Assembly: GCA_963746735.1 (NCBI GenBank)
Contig: CAVVCO010000022.1
Span: 93,292 to 157,291, forward strand
Source of the DNA: CAVSWT01 sp963746735
Lineage (GTDB): Bacteria > Bacteroidota > Ignavibacteria > Ignavibacteriales > Ignavibacteriaceae
Reading direction: 5' to 3'
DNA: 64,000 bases
Shown here: positions 38,708-48,758 of the stretch, piece by piece
Position numbering within the stretch: position 1 is the stretch's first letter
Layout: every line of letters begins with the position of its first letter
Position numbers and translations under genes: made by a program
Notes under the pieces: model-generated
What the model was told of the DNA's origin: nothing
Databases searched by the model: none
The model's input: only the letters and a program-made list of their open reading frames with translations

Positions 38708-39103
38708 ATGAAAAGAATAAGTTCGCTTTTTTTCATGTTCGTTTTATTGTTGTCTAGTGGATTACTTGCGCAAAATTCATCAAGCATCGCAGTGGATAAT
38801 ATAGCAATATGTACTTCCATAGAAAAGTGGCAGCCTGTTGGAACTGATTCTGTATTTTCGGCAGACGCTGGCAAATTATATTGCTTTACTAAAATTAATA
38901 GTCAAACTGATACTTCAGAAATTTCCCACGTTTGGTTTTATCAAGACAAACAAATGGCTAAAATTAATTTGCCTGTTAAAGCTAAATCATGGCGTACCTG
39001 GTCTGCCAAAACAATTATGCCGGCATGGAAAGGAAATTGGAAAGTGGAAGTACAAGATTCAAACGGCAATGTTATTGAGAGTATATCCTTCAGATTAAAG
39101 TAG
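38708..39103 (+). CDS. Secreted DUF2914 protein
   Basis: 131 residues from the ATG at 38708, chosen because GAGGTG lies eight bases upstream; a GTG six bases earlier is also in frame. The signal peptide is about 1-22 ('LFFMFVLLLSSGLLAQ'). The rest matches DUF2914: 'AICTSIEKWQPVGTDSVFSADAGKLYCFTKI', 'HVWFYQDKQMAKINLPVKAKSWRTWSAKTI' and 'GNWKVEVQDSNGNVIES'. It is a small beta-sandwich domain of unknown function, usually exported. No operon partner is seen. Confidence 0.85.
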   Translation: MKRISSLFFMFVLLLSSGLLAQNSSSIAVDNIAICTSIEKWQPVGTDSVFSADAGKLYCFTKINSQTDTSEISHVWFYQDKQMAKINLPVKAKSWRTWSAKTIMPAWKGNWKVEVQDSNGNVIESISFRLK

Positions 39104-39133
39104 ATTAAGATTTAAATTTATTCTGAAATATTT

Positions 39134-39356
39134 TAACTTTTGCATTAACTGTATTTACAGGATTTTTTGTGATAATGAATCCTATTTCAAATACGTTTGT
39201 ATTTTTAGGTTTAGTCAGGGATAAAAATGAAAAAGAAAAAATAATCTATTTCAAAAGCTTCCAGATTAACTGCTTTTCTTTCCGTATTGTTCTTTGTAAT
39301 TCTTAGGAAATACCTTTTTGAATTATTAGGAATTACAATTAAAACCCTTTTTTGAT
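39134..39356 (+). pseudogene. MarC-family membrane protein remnant
   Basis: In the 413-base gap before the zinc-finger gene, one frame reads 'LTFALTVFTGFFVIMNPISNTFVFLGLVRDKNEKEK', which matches the N-terminus of MarC/UPF0056 proteins (second helix with 'VMNP'). It then shifts to 'SKASRLTAFLSVLFFVILRKYLFELLGITI', the next helices, and stops. There is no start codon, and about two thirds of the protein is missing, so this is a truncated, frameshifted relic. Confidence 0.65.
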
Positions 39357-39516
39357 TAATTATTATCTTAGTGAATTAGGATAATATTATTTTAAAACTT
39401 TATTATTATTTTACAAATCTTAAAATCATCATTAATACAAAACAAGCTTTCAAATATTTTAACAATGAACAATCCATTGGGAAGATATTTATAGAAATAA
39501 AAAATAGGAAATCAAG

Positions 39517-39783
39517 ATGCAAGACATATGTGAACATATAGAACAAATAAAAACCGAACCTAAACCCAATACTCTTGATGGTTGCGAAGAGTGTTTAAAA
39601 ACCGGCGATAGCTGGGTTCATTTAAGATTATGCCTCATCTGCGGTCATGTAGGCTGCTGTGATAATTCAAAAAACAAGCATGCAACCAAACATTTCCATG
39701 AAACAAATCACGCTGTTATAAAATCTTTCCAACCGGGAGAAAATTGGAAGTGGTGCTATATTGATGAAATATTTGTTGAATAA
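39517..39783 (+). CDS. UBP-type zinc finger protein
   Basis: 88 residues, consisting almost entirely of a UBP zinc finger. Ligand residues are visible in 'CEHIEQI', 'GCEECLKTGDSWVHLRLCLICGHVGCCD', 'KHATKHFHETNHAVI' and 'WKWCYIDEIF'. In eukaryotes this domain binds ubiquitin C-termini; bacterial stand-alone versions have unknown ligands. The following DUF5996 gene starts 17 bases after the stop, so they are probably cotranscribed. Confidence 0.88.
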   Translation: MQDICEHIEQIKTEPKPNTLDGCEECLKTGDSWVHLRLCLICGHVGCCDNSKNKHATKHFHETNHAVIKSFQPGENWKWCYIDEIFVE

Positions 39784-39800
39784 TATAATAGGATTTAATT

Positions 39801-40700
39801 ATGAATAATAAATTATGGCCCGAGCTTCCTTTGGAAAAATGGATAGAAACTTATGACATGCTTCATTTGATTTCTCAAATTATCGGGAAAATAAAACTGC
39901 AGTTTGTACCTTTCAAAAATCATTGGTGGAATGTTGTACTATATCCATCAATTACAGGGTTAACAACCGGAATTATTCCGTATAAAGAAAAATATTTTGA
40001 AATTGATTTTAACCTTCGTTCACATAAAATATTTTTTAGATTTAATAATGGCCAAAGTGACTACATAAATCTTCAAAACGGTACAATAAAAGATTACTAT
40101 AATCAGATTAAAGAAAAGTTATTAGACCTTGATTGCATAATAGGCCTATGGCCTATCCCTGTTGAAATGGAACAGCGTATACCATTTAATGAAGATAATA
40201 AAATGAGAATTTATAATGAGGAATATGCAGAAAAATTTCAGCAGATAATTTTACAAGCAAGCAAAGTTATGGAAATTTTCAGAGCAGGCTATACAGGGAA
40301 ATCAAGTCCTGTCCATTTTTTCTGGGGTGCATTCGATCTGGCAGTAACATTTTTTTCGGGTAAACCAGCACCTGAACATTCCGGCGCCCCTAATGTTGGA
40401 AAAGATGTTATGGTTAAAGCATACAATGCCGAACTTGCCAGTTTTGGGTTCTGGCCCGGGAAAGGATTTGGTGAGCCGGCATTTTATTCATACAGTTATC
40501 CTGAACCTGATAAGTATAAAAATTTCAAAGTTGAACCTGATGTTGCATATTATAATAAAGATTTAGGAGAGTTTATTTTGCCTTATCAAATTGTACAAAA
40601 ACTAAAGAACCCTGATAAAGCAATTTTGGATTTTTTTAAAAGCAGTTATAGAGCGGCAAAAACATATGGAGACTGGGATAGTAGTTTAAGTACTTATTAG
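39801..40700 (+). CDS. DUF5996 family protein
   Basis: 299 residues, soluble. It opens with 'WPELPLEKWIETYDMLHLISQIIGKIKL' and 'NHWWNVVLYPSITGLTTGIIPY', then 'FFWGAFDLAVTFFSGKPAPEHSGAPN', all characteristic of DUF5996. Conserved Trp, His and Pro residues hint at an enzyme or ligand-binding fold, but no function is known. It is probably in a two-gene operon with the UBP zinc finger. Confidence 0.8.
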   Translation: MNNKLWPELPLEKWIETYDMLHLISQIIGKIKLQFVPFKNHWWNVVLYPSITGLTTGIIPYKEKYFEIDFNLRSHKIFFRFNNGQSDYINLQNGTIKDYYNQIKEKLLDLDCIIGLWPIPVEMEQRIPFNEDNKMRIYNEEYAEKFQQIILQASKVMEIFRAGYTGKSSPVHFFWGAFDLAVTFFSGKPAPEHSGAPNVGKDVMVKAYNAELASFGFWPGKGFGEPAFYSYSYPEPDKYKNFKVEPDVAYYNKDLGEFILPYQIVQKLKNPDKAILDFFKSSYRAAKTYGDWDSSLSTY

Positions 40701-40968
40701 TTTGAATTTTAGGCAGCTTCATTTGACTAAATTTAATTGAAATCCGAAATAATTCAGCAAATTATTCAAGCGAAAAACTAATCTTTCGCCACTGGAGTTT
40801 AGGCGTTCTTTTATTTAGTCTATGCTGTTTTGTAACCTAGGGACGGCAGCTTTTCATTTTAGCAATAATATTAATTCAACATGTACTAATATTTTATTAA
40901 TAATTATATTTAGAATTAATAAATCAATAGCTTTTAAAATTATTATCTAAACATTTAAAGGCATTCAT

Positions 40969-42481
40969 ATGAATGAATTACAAATCATTAATTCTATAAC
41001 GAAAACAAATTTAAACCGCAGATTTTTATTTCTGCTTTTAACCTTCCTTACAGTATTCTTTACTTTTTCTTTTTCAAAGGATAACAAAATGAATAACGAG
41101 AAATTTGCAAATGAAAACTTACTTAAAGTTTCCGGCGATCATATGATCAATCAAAAAGGTGAAACTATTATTTTGCGTGGTTTCGGATTAGGCGGTATGC
41201 TGCACATGGAAAATTTTATTGACGGCTATCCATCCAATGAAGAAACAATGAGAGAAGGCTTGCTGAAAGTACTGGGCAAAAATAAATATGATCTCTACTT
41301 CGATAATTTTCTTAAAAACTATTTCACAGAACCCGATGCGGAATACATACAAAGTCTGGGATTAAACCTGGTTCGTATCCCTATCAATTACCATCTTTTT
41401 GAAGATGATATGAATCCGGGAGTAATTAAAGAAGAAGCGTTTAAATATCTTGACAACGTTATTGATTTGTGTGCAAAGCATCAAATCTATACAATCATTG
41501 ATATGCATGCTCTGCCGGGCTGTCAAAATCAACACTGGCACAGTGACAATCCAACTCAAAAAGCATTCTTCTGGGTGCAGAAAGATTTTCAGGACAGAAC
41601 ATTACATTTATGGGAAATTATTGCGGACCACTACAAAGACCAGCCATGGGTGGCGGGTTATGATTTAATAAATGAACCGGCTGATCCTTCCGGCGAGAGA
41701 CTGTTCCCCTACTACAAACGATTGTACGACGCAATAAGAAAGGTAGATCCAAACCATATAATGTTTCTTGAAGGTGATAACTACGCAAAAGATTTTAGCA
41801 AGTTTACAGAAGTCTGGGATAATGTTGTTTATACAAATCATGATTATGCTCTTCCAGGATTTACCGGAGATTACCCCGGCACTATCAATGGGAAGTATTA
41901 TGATAAAGATGCACTTGAAAAAGATTTTCTTGAAAAGTCAGAATTTATGCTATCCCACAAAGTTCCTATTTGGGTCGGCGAGTTCGGCCCGGTTTACACC
42001 AATGATCCAGAAGAAAGATGAAACGCGTTACCGTGTACTGAAAGATCAATTAGCATATTATAAAAAATACAAAGTAAGCTGGTGTATCTGGCTTTATAAA
42101 GATTTAGGATTGCAGGCGATTATACATCAAAAAGAAAACACTCCATACATGAAACTGATTTCCTCTTTTCTGAAAAAGAAAGAATATCTTGGAGCAGATG
42201 CATGGGGTTCTTCAGATAAAAATATTAGGCAGGTGATGGAGCCTATAGAAGAGTTGTTTAAAAAAGAATTCCCCAATTATGATCCCTATCCGAATGGCCA
42301 GGAAAGACATATAGCTTTGCTAGTTAGAAATATTTTGATTGCCGAAGCACTTGTACCGGAATATTGTAATTTGTTTAAAGGACTATCTGATGAAGATTTA
42401 ATTTCTATAGCTCAATCGTTCAGGTTTAATAATTATGTAAAACGTCAACGGCTTGAAGATATATTAACCGGCAGAGAATAA
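40969..42481 (+). CDS. GH5-family cellulase-like glycoside hydrolase, one frameshift
   Basis: About 503 residues. A membrane-anchoring or signal segment lies at about 18-37. The GH5 barrel begins at 'LLKVSGDHMINQKGETIILRGFGLGG' and contains 'GLNLVRIPINYHLFE', 'DMHALPGCQNQHWHSDN', the acid/base E236 ('DLINEPADP') and the nucleophile E338 ('IWVGEFGPV'). At about 42014 an extra A changes frame; the barrel continues as 'DETRYRVLKDQLAYYKKYKVSWCIWLYKDLGL'. Another ~120 residues of helical sequence follow. It lacks a T9SS tail, so it may stay periplasmic or be a lipid-anchored enzyme. It likely acts on beta-glucans or beta-mannans; specificity is not assigned. Confidence 0.85.
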
Positions 42482-42849
42482 TTTATAGAGACTTCTGAAA
42501 AATTGATCGTGGCATGTTGAGTTTATCGAAGTATAACAAATTATGAAAAAAATAAATTTCAACTAGCCTATCTACCGAAAGAGAGTGTTGCGGAAGTCTC
42601 AATTTGTCAGTCCGAGCTTATCGAAGACTTTTTTTGTAAAGAAATTCATATTTCGAATAGTTCAATGTCGCAGTTTAATAAGTTCTGCAACACTCTAGTA
42701 TGCAATCCTTCGGGATTTTCAGCTATTTTTATTTTTGGATTTTATAGTAATTTCACACCTTCGGTGTTTGTAATTCTTTTAAATCAATCTCTTTCACTCT
42801 CTTGCAATTTTCCCACTTTGCAATTCATTGCTCACATCAATATTTACAA
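42482..42849. repeat. Gene-free stretch built of dispersed intergenic repeats
   Basis: It includes 'GTCAGTCCGAGCTTATCGAAGAC' and 'GCATGTTGAGTTTATCGAAGTAT', two variants of a dispersed Bacteroidota intergenic motif, the hairpin-prone 'CACACCTTCGGTGTTTG', 'CAATCCTTCGGGATTTTC', and two partly matching TGTTGCGGAAGTCTC / CTGCAACACTCTAG blocks that can pair with each other. No coding region is supported; the short rightward open frame here is repeat-derived. Confidence 0.5.
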
Positions 42850-45273
42850 TTAGTTGTACTTAATTATTACAAATGTAATATCATCGGTTTGGTAGCTGCC
42901 GTCTAACCAATCATTTATTGCCGTCTTTAAATGATTAATAATTTCTTGAGGTGATTCATCCTTATGCCGGTATATTATTTCCTTCACTTTCTCATATTCA
43001 AACATTTTTTTATCTTTGTTAAACAATTCCGGCATACCGTCGCTTAATAAAACTATCATGTCCTTTGGATTCAGTTTCAAAGAATGCAGTTCAAATCCCA
43101 ATTTATTTGTTGCTCCCAAAGGCATTCTTTTTATAGTAATTTCTTCTAACTGGCTGGACTCATTTCTGTAAATAATTATTGGCGGCATTCCGGCTGAAGA
43201 TAATTCAACCGAATAACCATCTAACTTTAAAAGAGTCAATCCCATATAAAGGTTACCAAGCTGCATTGACAAGAGGATTTTGTTTATTTGATTCAATGTT
43301 TCGGCAACAGATAATTTAGGACCATATTCAAATAGAAGACTTTTGATAATTGCTACTAATGTTCCGGCTTTTATACCATGGCCGGTAGCATCTCCGGCAG
43401 CAATAATTGTTGACCCGGAATTATCTTTCATTACATCATAATAATCGCCGCCCACTTCAGAGGCCGTCTCCATAAAAGCAGCCAACTCCATTAGTTTAAA
43501 CACGGGAAGAGTTTTAGGAAGCAGAGATAATTGCAAGTCTCTTGCGGATTCCAATTCTTTACTCTTTCTTTCGTTTTCCACTTCAATGATTCTGCGTTCT
43601 AATTCAAGCTTGTTTGCCATTCTTTCCTGCTCAATAGTTTTTTCCGAAAGCTGCTTTACTTTTACCAGCTGCTTTTCAAGATTCCTGTTAGTGAGTGAAA
43701 AGTTGTAAGAAAGAAAGATGGACATTGAAATAGCTAAACCAAGCATTCCATAAACAAAAATTTGACTTGTGTTGAATATAGGTGTAATTATTGCAAAGTC
43801 AGTTAATATTTGAAGCCCGATAAAAGTAAATAAGAACAAAAGTCCCGCAAACATAATCCAGCCACCTTCTTTTAATGAACGAGTTTTTGAAAAGACAGAA
43901 GTCAAAATTAAATCCAGCATTGTCATACCAAAAAATATGTAGTTTGTATACGTTGTGTCACCGCCTGGATTAATATATGAATAAATACTTAGTGCAATAA
44001 AAAGAATTAGAAAAAGGAGCCAACGCTTTGGAAGTTTACCATATTGTATTTCATAACCCATTAGCAATCCAAAGAATATTGCTATAGGGACAGATAAATT
44101 GTTCAACCTATAAAATAAAATTATAGTATTTGGATCGGTAGAAATAAATTTTTGATACCCAAAATAAGTTATGCCTCCGAATCCAATAATACATATTGCA
44201 TAAAATAAATTTTCTTTTAACTTCGGATAAAAACCATAAAGTGTTATATGAAGCAGAAATAAAATTAAGGGGATAATTGTAAAAATCATCTGCCTCAATG
44301 TCATAGTGTATATTTGGTTATAAATATTTGTAAAGGTAGTGTTTATATCTTTTAAATAGACAATGAAACCAGGCGCAAAACCTAAGTTTTCCTGTTGATT
44401 CCAGTTATAATTTGCATACTTAATTGCTATCACTTGATTATACTTTGGTTCAATTTTTAATTCTTTCCATGTTCGTACTTGTGATGGAATAAATTCCTTA
44501 GCAGAGTTTCCAATTTTGCCAAATGAATAAATAAGTTTCCCATTATAATATATTTCAGAAGCTCCCATTTGATTAATTGATATTGCAAGGGATTTATTCC
44601 ATATTGAAGTATCTGCAATAAAATGAAATCTAAACCAGCCAATGCCATCCCATTTAAGATCGGTGCTGTCTTTCCAAAAAAGATATGTATCAACAGTGCG
44701 CCAGCTAGTGTCATCATAGTTTTCTGCGGCCCAATCAAAATTATTACCTGGATGATATTTCCAGAAATTGTCCAAGGCCATTATAGTTTTGTTTGGCTGA
44801 AATCTTTGCTCATCAATTACAACAACACCATTTATAAAATTGTTTTTCCAGCTATAAACGTTAATATTAATTAATGTATCGTGTTTTACTTTTAATTTTA
44901 GATCTTTAAATAATTCTCCATTTTTATCCAAAGCTTCCTGCCACCAAGTTCCGCCAGTAATTTTATATTCTAAGTTTTCCCCATCATTAAATGCTATGGC
45001 TTTTGTGAAAGTACTATCATTGATCATTTTGAGCCGAATTAAATTAGGTTTCCAATCACCTAATTCAGGTTGGTTTCCGGCAATGAAAACTTTCTTATTA
45101 TCAATTGAATTTTTTAGTATAACTCGGAATGTAACCTTGTAAGATTTTGAATTGTTGGTGCTGCATCCCATCAGCAAAGTTGAAATAATTAAGACAGAAA
45201 GGAAATTAAATTTAATAAAATCAATTTTATTGCTGCTAAGTGAACTTATTGAATTGAAGTCCCCTTTACACAT
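42850..45273 (-). CDS. Membrane SpoIIE/RsbU-type phosphatase with extracytoplasmic CBM20-like domain
   Basis: 807 residues. There is a lipobox-like 'STLLMGC' (Cys37). Residues about 44-140 resemble a CBM20-type starch-binding domain: 'YKVTFRVIL', 'KVFIAGNQPELGDWKP' and 'GENLEYKITGGTWWQEAL'. Residues about 150-290 form a jelly-roll region ('DDTSWRTVDTYLFWKDS..WDGIGWFRFHF'). Seven or more transmembrane helices follow (about 315-510), then a coiled coil (515-580, 'LEKQLVKVKQLSEKTIEQERMANKLELE') and a PP2C-type SpoIIE domain ('EVGGDYYDV', 'AAGDATGHGIKAG', 'MIVLLSDGMPELFN'). These phosphatases control anti-sigma or other partner-switch proteins. The N-terminus suggests that an extracellular glycan or carbohydrate signal controls activity. 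No anti-sigma antagonist gene is adjacent. Confidence 0.85.
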   Translation of the reverse strand: MCKGDFNSISSLSSNKIDFIKFNFLSVLIISTLLMGCSTNNSKSYKVTFRVILKNSIDNKKVFIAGNQPELGDWKPNLIRLKMINDSTFTKAIAFNDGENLEYKITGGTWWQEALDKNGELFKDLKLKVKHDTLININVYSWKNNFINGVVVIDEQRFQPNKTIMALDNFWKYHPGNNFDWAAENYDDTSWRTVDTYLFWKDSTDLKWDGIGWFRFHFIADTSIWNKSLAISINQMGASEIYYNGKLIYSFGKIGNSAKEFIPSQVRTWKELKIEPKYNQVIAIKYANYNWNQQENLGFAPGFIVYLKDINTTFTNIYNQIYTMTLRQMIFTIIPLILFLLHITLYGFYPKLKENLFYAICIIGFGGITYFGYQKFISTDPNTIILFYRLNNLSVPIAIFFGLLMGYEIQYGKLPKRWLLFLILFIALSIYSYINPGGDTTYTNYIFFGMTMLDLILTSVFSKTRSLKEGGWIMFAGLLFLFTFIGLQILTDFAIITPIFNTSQIFVYGMLGLAISMSIFLSYNFSLTNRNLEKQLVKVKQLSEKTIEQERMANKLELERRIIEVENERKSKELESARDLQLSLLPKTLPVFKLMELAAFMETASEVGGDYYDVMKDNSGSTIIAAGDATGHGIKAGTLVAIIKSLLFEYGPKLSVAETLNQINKILLSMQLGNLYMGLTLLKLDGYSVELSSAGMPPIIIYRNESSQLEEITIKRMPLGATNKLGFELHSLKLNPKDMIVLLSDGMPELFNKDKKMFEYEKVKEIIYRHKDESPQEIINHLKTAINDWLDGSYQTDDITFVIIKYN

Positions 45274-45503
45274 TATTTAACATTTCCTAAATATTTGAAA
45301 ACATTTAACTCATTTAAAATTCCTCAAAAATAAATTGATAGTCAATTATAATTTTATTGGGTTAAGAACGACTAGGATAAGTATATTTGTAAAGTAAGAT
45401 TAGTTTTATAATTACAAATCGGAATTATTTTAAAATAAACTTTAATCTAGGGACACCAAACCAGAATCAATTAATTATTCCAATAAATTAATTTAATCAA
45501 CTG

Positions 45504-46523
45504 ATGAAACGACAAGCTTATTTTCTTAAAAGAGCAGGCTCAATTAATAATATGAAATTAATTGAACAAGATCTTCCCGAACCGGGAAAAGAAGAAGTTA
45601 CCATTGAAGTTAAATCCATTGGTTTAAACTTTGCAGACGTTTTTTCAATTCTTGGTTTATATAAAGCTGCACCATTTTTTAATTTAATTCCAGGACTAGA
45701 GTTCTCCGGAATTGTAATAAAGAAAGGAGAAAATGTTAAGGGCTTTTCTATTGGAGATAGAGTTTATGGAGTTACAAAATTTGGAGCTTATGTTACACAT
45801 ATAAATATAAATCAATCATACATTTTGAATTTACATGATGATTGGAGTTTCCAGGAAGGTGCTTCATTTATTGTTCAAGCTTTAACTGCCTATTATGCAC
45901 TCGTTAAACTTGGAGAAATTAATCAAAGTAAAACTGTTTTGATTCACAGTGCAGCGGGCGGAGTTGGACTAAATGCGAACAGAATTGCAAAGAAATTTTC
46001 TGCATTCACAATTGGGACAATTGGCAATGAATCAAAGAGAAAATTATTGGAATCGGAAGGCTATGATAAAATAATTGTAAGAGACAAAAATCTTAAAAAT
46101 AATATTAAAGAAGCTTTAGGTAATCGTAAATTAGATATTGTTCTTGAAGCAGTCGGAGGGAAAGTATTTAAAACGTCATTTGATTTATTGGCTCCAACCG
46201 GAAGATCAATAGTTTATGGCGGCGGAGCATTTTCTACAGGTAAATCCGGTTCAAATATTTTCAAACTTGCATACAGATATTTAACCCGTCCCAAAGTTGA
46301 TCCCTTAAGAATGATTGAACAGAACAGGGCTGTGATGGCATTTAACTTAATTTGGATTTATGAACAAACAGAATTTCTTAGGAAAATGCTTGATGAAGTT
46401 TTGGAATTAGATCTGCCAAAACCAATTATAAATCATCTATTCTATTTTGAAAACTTACCGGATGCGGTGAGAGAATTAAAATCCGGACAAACTACAGGGA
46501 AAGTTGTGGTTAATATAAATTAA
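45504..46523 (+). CDS. Medium-chain dehydrogenase, VAT-1/quinone-oxidoreductase-like
   Basis: 339 residues. A GroES-like N-terminus ('SIGLNFADVFSILGLYKAAPFFNLIPGLEFSGIV', no zinc ligands) is followed by a Rossmann part with 'KTVLIHSAAGGVGLNANRIAKKFSAFTIGTIGNESK'. It resembles the VAT-1 and zeta-crystallin group of NADPH quinone or enone reductases. It is a second, divergent member of this superfamily in the window (other at 30.8 kb). It stands alone, with no neighbour suggesting a pathway. Confidence 0.85.
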   Translation: MKRQAYFLKRAGSINNMKLIEQDLPEPGKEEVTIEVKSIGLNFADVFSILGLYKAAPFFNLIPGLEFSGIVIKKGENVKGFSIGDRVYGVTKFGAYVTHININQSYILNLHDDWSFQEGASFIVQALTAYYALVKLGEINQSKTVLIHSAAGGVGLNANRIAKKFSAFTIGTIGNESKRKLLESEGYDKIIVRDKNLKNNIKEALGNRKLDIVLEAVGGKVFKTSFDLLAPTGRSIVYGGGAFSTGKSGSNIFKLAYRYLTRPKVDPLRMIEQNRAVMAFNLIWIYEQTEFLRKMLDEVLELDLPKPIINHLFYFENLPDAVRELKSGQTTGKVVVNIN

Positions 46524-46741
46524 GATTCCTATCAAGTTTAAGATTAGCTGAAAAGATTTATAGCTTAGACTAATTCAAATTTAGAGCAGTATTTCAAAAT
46601 TAAAAGATTGAAAATATTAAAGAATAAATAATCGAATTCGGAATTAATTTACAGCTTATTTATTTTAAAACATTTAACTACCGAGTATTTTATGGAAGTT
46701 GAATTTTTTTAATTTTATTTGACTTAAAAAGCAAGAACAAA

Positions 46742-47746
46742 ATGGATTCAAAAGGTGAAATAGCAATTTATAAATCTCCTGAAGGTGATAGCTGAATTAG
46801 AAGTGAAACTTGAAGAGGAAACTGTTTGGTATCTCACAATCACAAATAATCTGAATTATTTAGAACCACAAGACAAAATATTAGGTCTTCATATCAAAAT
46901 ATATTTAGAGAAGGAGAATTCCTAAAAAAAGCAACTGTCAGGAATATTACTTGACAGTTCAAAAAGAAGGAAAAAGAAACGTTATAAGAGAGATTGATCA
47001 TTATAACTTAGATGTGATTATTTCCGTTGGTTACCGGGTCAAATCAAAACGCGGCACTCAATTTCGTATTTGGGCTAAGTAAAGTGTTAAAGGATTATCT
47101 TGTTAAAGGATATGCATTAAATGAAAAAAGATTGAAAGAGCAGGCTGATAAGGTAAAAGAATTGGAAAAATCAATAGAAGTATTTAAGAGAGTTGCTGAA
47201 AATTTTCAATTACAGAAAGATGAATTTACAGGAATATTAAATGTCATTTCTGACTATACTTATGCGCTTGATATCCTTGATAAATATGATCATCAAAAAT
47301 TAAAAGTGGATAAAGTTAAAAAGAAAGAGGGATATAAAATCACTTATAAAGATACTATTGAAATAATTGAAAATCTTAAAACAAAATTCGGAGGGTCTTC
47401 ACTTTTTGGTAAAACAAAAGATGAATCCTTAAAGAGTACAATCGGAACAATTTATCAAACATTTGATAAAAATGAATTATATCCAAGTCTTGAAGAAAAA
47501 GCAGCTATCCTGCTTTATCTTGCAATTAAAAATCATTCTTTTATAGATGGTAATAAGAGAATTGCAGCTGCCCTCTTCTTGATGTTTTTGGATAGGAATA
47601 AATATCTTTATAAAGAAGACGGTGAAAAACGGATAGCAGATAATGCTTTAGTAGCTTTGTGTTTGTTAGTCGCAGAAAGCAATCCAAAAGAAAAAGATGT
47701 TATAGTAAAAGTTATAATTAATCTTATAAATAAAAATAATTTTTAA
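46742..47746 (+). pseudogene. RhuM-Fic (virulence RhuM/DOC) protein, heavily frameshifted at the N-terminus
   Basis: The first 330 bases can be read as a RhuM DNA-binding-like domain only by changing frames: 'MDSKGEIAIYKSPEGD', 'ELEVKLEEETVW', 'SQSQISELFRTTRQNI', 'FREGEFLKKATV', 'GKRNVIREIDHYNLDVIISVGYRVKSKRGTQFRIWA'. At least five indels occur. From 47080 the frame is continuous to the end: a coiled coil ('KRLKEQADKVKELEKSIEVFKRV') and then a Fic/DOC domain with the motif 'HSFIDGNKR'. Fic enzymes transfer AMP or another nucleotide group; DOC members are toxins. The catalytic His, Asp and Arg remain. The C-terminal part alone could be translated from an internal start, but the whole gene looks decayed. 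Confidence 0.75.
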
Positions 47747-47771
47747 TTATATCTTAACGCACTACTTCGAT

Positions 47772-48674
47772 TTACTTTTTCAAAAACGTTCCATCTTGTA
47801 ATTCTTGAAATGCTTGTTGTAATTCTGCTTGCGTATTCATTACTATCGGGCCATACCAGGCAACAGGTTCTTTTAAAGGTTTTCCTGAAATAAGTAAAAA
47901 ACGAATCCCTTCCTCCCCCGCCTGCACTGAAATCTCGTCACCATTATCAAATAGAATAAGTGAACGATTATCAGCATCGATTGGTGGTTTTGTATCAAGC
48001 CAGCCAACACTTTCTGTTGGAACCGAAAGCGGCTCAGAAGCATTGCAGAATTTTCCTGAGCCGGCAAAAACATAAGCAAATGCGTTATTTCTTGTGTCAA
48101 TCTTTATTGATTTTCTTTTACCAGGCGGAACAGAAATATCCACATAGATTGGATCTGCGGCTATACCGTCAACCAATCCTTTCTTGCCCCAAAAATTACC
48201 GCATACAACTCTTACAAATGTTCCATCATCATCAGTCACTTCAGGAATGTCTGGAGATTTAATTTCTTGATACCTAGGAGTCGTCATTTTTAAAGCAGCA
48301 GGAAGATTTGCCCAAAGTTGAAAACCATGCATCCTCCCTTTCGGATCGCCTTTCGGCATTTCTTGATGGATTATCCCGCTGCCGGCGGTCATCCATTGTA
48401 TATCGCCTGAAGAAATTACTCCTTTATTTCCCATGCTATCACCATGTTCAACACTTCCGGCAAGAACATAAGTAATTGTTTCTATTCCGCGATGAGGATG
48501 CCAAGGAAATCCAGCAAGATAATCTTTCGGATTTTCATTACGAAAATCATCAAGGAGTAGAAATGGATCTACTTCAGCAGGATCCCCGAAACCAACAGCT
48601 CGACGAAGATTTACTCCAGCTCCTTCAATTGTCGGCTGTGCTTTTAATATTTTTTTAACTGGACGGATTGACAT
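47772..48674 (-). CDS. Pirin family protein
   Basis: 300 residues forming two cupin domains. The metal-binding part of the first is intact: 'FPWHPHRGIETITYVLAGSVEHGDSMGN' followed by 'WMTAGSGIIHQEMPKGD'. The second domain has 'VDISVPPGKRKSIKID' and 'GSGKFCN'. Bacterial pirins are often quercetin dioxygenase-like or regulate metabolic enzymes. It begins after the small GGAACTGTT leader (AAGAAAGGAACTG ribosome-binding site) and converges with the RhuM-Fic gene with a 25-base gap. Confidence 0.9.
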   Translation of the reverse strand: MSIRPVKKILKAQPTIEGAGVNLRRAVGFGDPAEVDPFLLLDDFRNENPKDYLAGFPWHPHRGIETITYVLAGSVEHGDSMGNKGVISSGDIQWMTAGSGIIHQEMPKGDPKGRMHGFQLWANLPAALKMTTPRYQEIKSPDIPEVTDDDGTFVRVVCGNFWGKKGLVDGIAADPIYVDISVPPGKRKSIKIDTRNNAFAYVFAGSGKFCNASEPLSVPTESVGWLDTKPPIDADNRSLILFDNGDEISVQAGEEGIRFLLISGKPLKEPVAWYGPIVMNTQAELQQAFQELQDGTFLKK

Positions 48675-48758
48675 AACAGTTCCTTTCTTAAATTCTTAAT
48701 CGATAATTCAAATATTTTTTAATCCTACTTCCAATATGATCTACAATATTGACATTTA

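Noticed and set aside
42665..42853. 62-codon rightward frame
   Set aside because: It consists of dispersed intergenic repeat sequence without a ribosome-binding site or protein-like features.
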